From: Callorhinus ursinus
Taxonomy: Eukaryota > Chordata > Mammalia > Carnivora > Otariidae
Assembly (NCBI RefSeq): GCF_003265705.1
Contig: NW_020312968.1
Coordinates: 5,700,162 to 5,764,161 of the forward strand
Reading direction: 5' to 3'
Length of the DNA stretch: 64,000 nt
A program made the position numbers and the translations under genes. The notes below the pieces were generated by a model. It was not told the origin of the DNA, did not search any database, and saw only the letters and a program-made list of their open reading frames with translations. Positions 60,601-64,000 of the stretch are shown here, piece after piece (position 1 is the first letter of the stretch; each line of letters starts with the position of its first letter).

Positions 60601-61619
60601 GTGTATGTGTGTATAATCCCAAAGACAATAGAAATCCATAAACCAAGGGTTAGTTTTCCCTTTTCTCCCATAGGAGACAGTTTTGCCCAAACAGATTTCA
60701 CAAAATGGGAAAGGGAAGTACACTACATTGCCTCTGCATCTGCCCCTCAACTGTTGCTCTGAGTCGAGCATGCCTGCATGTTTACCATGGGCCACCAATC
60801 TCATCACATGGCTTGAAATACTTGGACTACTCTCCATAGTATGATGGAGCTGCCTTCCTTGAATGATTCTTCTTTTATAGAAGTATTATTTATAGAAGTA
60901 CTATTTTCTTAACGTTCCTCATATGCCCTCCCTTTCAGGAAAATGTGCCACCTATTCACATAATTTGTTCATCTCTAAATCCATCCTTCATAGTACACTT
61001 TAGGTGTGTTTTTAGTATAGAATAAAAATCCCACAGGACTCCGCCAAGGATATTAGATATTGAAAGTCCTACACAACAGTCTAGGAAGAATAAAGACAGT
61101 AATTCTGGTCATCTTTCAATTTTTCTCAGAAATGTGAATAGTGGACATACTTTTTTTTTTCCTGTTTGTCATTGGGGATCATTTGTTTTCTAAGTATCTA
61201 GCTGGTTTGAAATGCTGACTCCCATTTATACATAACACACACACACAAATACATAAATCTCATGGATAAAAACAAATTCTCAGAGACACTTCAGTCTAAA
61301 TCAGAGTGCAAAACAATTTATGAACTGCAAGAATGTTTTCTTTAACCCCACATAATTTTTTAATAATCAAAAGTTTACAAATCAGGAAATTCCACATAAA
61401 ATTCAGGATACTGACATTCCTTGAAGTTCATACGATCTTGTTACATTTGGATGGCATTCCCAAGTGGCAACAGTAAGATGAATCTGAGAAGTGGTACACC
61501 CTGAGTGTAAGCTCTCCATTTTGACATTCTTTCTATCACTCCCACAGTGTATGTACATGCCCTTCCAACCAGGTACTTATCACTTTTTTACCTTCCAGAT
61601 CCCTGAAACACAGGTTTGC
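57659..61619. other. About 4 kb repeat-poor AT-rich stretch
   Basis: No SINE, L1, MIR, L2 or LTR is recognisable over almost 4 kb, unlike the rest of the window. No reading frame over 100 codons. Short GT/AT tracts occur at about 60575-60615 and a CA run at about 61236-61248. Confidence 0.5.
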
Positions 61620-62212
61620 AATTGTATCAGAGTTCTTCAGAGAAACAGAATTAATAATATGTACATATATACATATACGTGTGTGTGTACATATATATGT
61701 ACATAAACATATATATGTATGTAAATGGCTCATGCAATTATGGAGGCCTATATGATTCCTTTATATATATATATATATATAAAAATAAAATATTGTAATA
61801 TTTTATTACAAAAGAATTAGCTTACACCATTATTGTGACTGAATGGTCTCATGATCTGCTATCTGCAAGCTGGAGGCGCAGGAGAGCAAATAGTATAGTT
61901 CTTGTCCAAGTCCTAAGGCATGAGAACAAGAAATGATGGTATAAATTCCAGTCCAAGTGGAGAAGACTGATGTCCCAGCTTGAAACCAGTCAGATAGAGA
62001 AAGCGAATTTTCCCTTTCCTGCTCTTTGTTCTGCTCAGATCTCCAGTAGATTGTATGAAGCCCATTCACATTGGGGAGGGTGATCTGTTTTACTCAGTCT
62101 ACCAATTCAAAGAGTAATTGCCTCCAGAAACTCTCTTGAACCACAGCCACAATAATGTTTGACCAAATATCTGGGCAACCAGTGGCTCAAGTTAACACAT
62201 AAAATTAACCAT
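61620..62212 (-). repeat. Old L1M-like 3' end, antisense
   Basis: Reverse-oriented copy of the element at 40140: cagagttcttcagagaaaca, then a (TA/GT)n patch (61660-61730 and 61758-61790), tgatctgctatctgcaagct, ggtataaattccagtccaag, cacattggggagggtgatct, atgtttgaccaaatatctgg and the end acataaaattaaccatcac. Subfamily not certain. Confidence 0.72.
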
Positions 62213-62930
62213 CACAAGTCCGCATATTGTTACCTTGGCACTCATACACATATCTTTAAACCACACTTAATTTCCAGGAAAGACAAAGATAAGGTCATAA
62301 TTCCACCTAACATGACGCAACTATCCCATGTGCAACCAAAAACACACTAACTCCAACCCCAGAAGAGAAGGTAAAGTCCTCAAGTAAAGTTTATTCTCCT
62401 TAACTTAAATATTATAATATCTCCAAACTTAAATACTATGATATAAAATTTATAATACTTAAATATTATAGGACAGTACTTGATATGATCAGTAAATTAT
62501 TAATTATAAAAATAAGTCAATGCATCTTATATGATAAGGGAATAAAGCAGGTAGGAAAAACAAAGATAGCTGCTTAATATATATCACCATAGTATATACT
62601 AATAACATGTATCCTTACACATTATATAATATTAATATATTATATTATTGGCTATGTTAATGCATGATTAATATAAATCATATATATTAAAATATATATA
62701 AAACATTTTCATAATAAAATAAGATTTGACAATTATAGTACTAATTTCTATACCTGGTCATGTGTTTGTACCTGGTATTTATAATGACCTTCTTCTACTA
62801 CCCATTCTGCATTTCCTTTGCCTTCAGGAAGCCCTTTAGCTACTCTGTGGTTTTTTACCTAACAAAGTGACCTAAACCTTCATTTCTGAAGAGTCTGGGC
62901 CAACGATAGTCCTGCCTGGCCTGAGTTGTT
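62213..62930. other. AT-rich sequence, no gene seen
   Basis: Very AT-rich with short inverted TA tracts around 62600-62705. Nothing recognised. Confidence 0.4.
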
Positions 62931-62990
62931 ATAGCTTGCTTGCTGGCTTGCTTGCTATTTATTTATTTATTTATCTATTTATTTTTGAGT
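62931..62990 (+). repeat. (TTGC)n/(TTTA)n microsatellites
   Basis: Adjacent short arrays of ttgc and then ttta/tcta units, just left of the L1 tails. Confidence 0.9.
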
Positions 62991-63020
62991 TTAGGGGTTT
63001 TTTTTGCTGTTTTTATTTTT

Positions 63021-63060
63021 TATTGTTATGTTAATCACCATACATTACATCATTAGTTCT
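63021..63060 (-). repeat. Extra 40-bp copy of the L1 3' terminus
   Basis: Forty bases identical, with one change, to the terminal part of the L1 that follows at 63078, separated from it by a 17-base T-rich spacer. Both are in the same orientation. Confidence 0.93.
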
Positions 63061-63077
63061 TTTTTTTAAATTTTTTT

Positions 63078-64000
63078 ATTGTTATGTTAATCACCATATA
63101 TTACATCATTAGTTCTTGATGTACTGTTCCATGATTCATTGTTTGTGCATAACCCTCAGGGCTCGACGCAGAACGTGCCCTCCTTAATACCCACCACCAG
63201 GTTAACCCATTCCCCCAGGCCCTCCCCTCTAGAACCCTCAGTTTGTTTTTCAGAGTCCATCGTCTCTCATGGTTCGTCTCCCCCTCCAACTTACTCCCCT
63301 TCATTCTTCCCCTCCTGCTATCTTCTTCTTTTTCTTTTTTCTTAACATATCTTGCATTATTTGTTTCAGAAGTACAGATCTGTGATTCAACAGTCTTGCA
63401 CAATTCACAGCGCTCACCATAGCACATACCCTACCCAAAGTCTATCACCCAGCCACCCCATCCCTCCCACCCCCCACCACTCAGCAACCTCAGTTTGTTT
63501 CCTGAGATTAAGAATTCCTCATATCAGTGAGGTCATAGGATACATGTCTTTCTCTGATTGACTTATTTCACTCAGCATAACACCCTCCAGTTCCATCCAC
63601 GTCGCTGCAAATGGCAAGATCTCATTCCTTTTGATGGCTGCATAATATTCCATTAGGTATATATACCACTTCTTCTTTATCCATTCATCTGTCGATGGAC
63701 ATCCTGGCTCTTTCCACAGTTTGGCTATTGTGGACATTGCTGCTATAAACATTGGGGTGCACGTACCCGTTCGGATCCCTACATTTGTATCTTTGTGGTA
63801 AACACCCGGTAGTGCAATTGCTGGATTGTATGGTAGCTCTATTTTCAACTGTTTGAGGAACCTCCATACTGTTTTCCAGAGTGGTTGCACCAGCTTGCAT
63901 TCCCACCAACAGTGTAGGAGGGTTCCCCTTCTCCACATCCCCGCCGGCATCTGTCATTTCCTGACTTGTTAATTTTAGCCATTCTGACTGGTGTGAGGTG
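63078..64000 (-). mobile_element. Carnivore L1, antisense, runs off the window
   Basis: T-rich tail, L1 3'UTR to about 63518, then ORF2 C-terminus on the minus strand ([38 protein letters not shown]) ending at the stop at 63519. A one-base loss near 63930 shifts the ORF2 frame, because upstream codons continue in another frame. Closely similar to the L1 at 88-1310. The 5' extent lies beyond the window. Confidence 0.95.

Noticed and set aside
63519..63950. 143-codon frame as an intact gene
   Set aside because: It is the L1 ORF2 C-terminus; an upstream stop and a one-base frameshift near 63930 show a dead copy in this window.

Overview
This window is mammalian, non-prokaryotic DNA, almost certainly from a carnivoran. 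Sixteen tRNA-derived SINEs carry the carnivore signature (a head reading like ggcgcctgggtggctcag, an internal gatcgagcccc-type box, a CT-rich stretch and an AATAAA/A-rich tail). Five L1 loci share the same carnivore-type 3' end. The younger SINE sequences resemble the arctoid (bear/seal/weasel-like) version more than the dog or cat versions; that assignment is from memory of the families and is an inference. No intact protein-coding gene, rRNA, functional tRNA, CRISPR array or operon is visible. The window reads as intergenic or deep-intronic DNA.

Layout. 1-10 kb: an antisense 5'-truncated L1 (about 88-1310), old repeat fragments, two SINEs, a purine-pyrimidine alternating tract and a (CA)n array. 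9.5-12.5 kb: an L1 with a twin-priming inversion, a SINE nested in it, another SINE, and an L2 remnant. 12.5-30 kb: mostly unique AT-rich DNA with old MIR, L2 and L1M fragments, a GGAA microsatellite, one MLT1-type LTR and several SINEs. 30-37 kb: two sense SINEs, an L2 piece, an antisense ERVL-type internal fragment, an inverted repeat associated with that fragment, and an old L1M 3' end. 37-49 kb: microsatellites, a MIR, an old L1M-like 3' end, an antisense L1 with a perfect 17-bp target-site duplication, two SINEs, and a 957-base assembly gap between two microsatellites. 49-57.7 kb: a short L1 3' end, a SINE, the NTAN1 retrocopy and another SINE. 57.7-64 kb: a repeat-poor AT-rich stretch, then a second L1M-like 3' end and a carnivore L1 that runs off the end of the window.

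The only gene-like object is a processed pseudogene of NTAN1 (protein N-terminal asparagine amidohydrolase) at 55294-56462. It has 5'UTR, a 310-codon frame, 3'UTR, AATAAA, poly(A) and a 15-bp target-site duplication. Its frame is broken by one in-frame TGA at codon 209. No set of genes works together here; the biology on show is retrotransposition: L1 machinery copying itself, SINEs and one cellular mRNA. Two short exon-shaped segments with good splice sites (18251-18318 and 52690-52763) are the only hints that a transcript might cross the window, and both are unproven. I did not find a new biological system; the most distinctive structures are the retrocopy, the twin-primed L1 and the inverted repeat near 33.5/34.6 kb.
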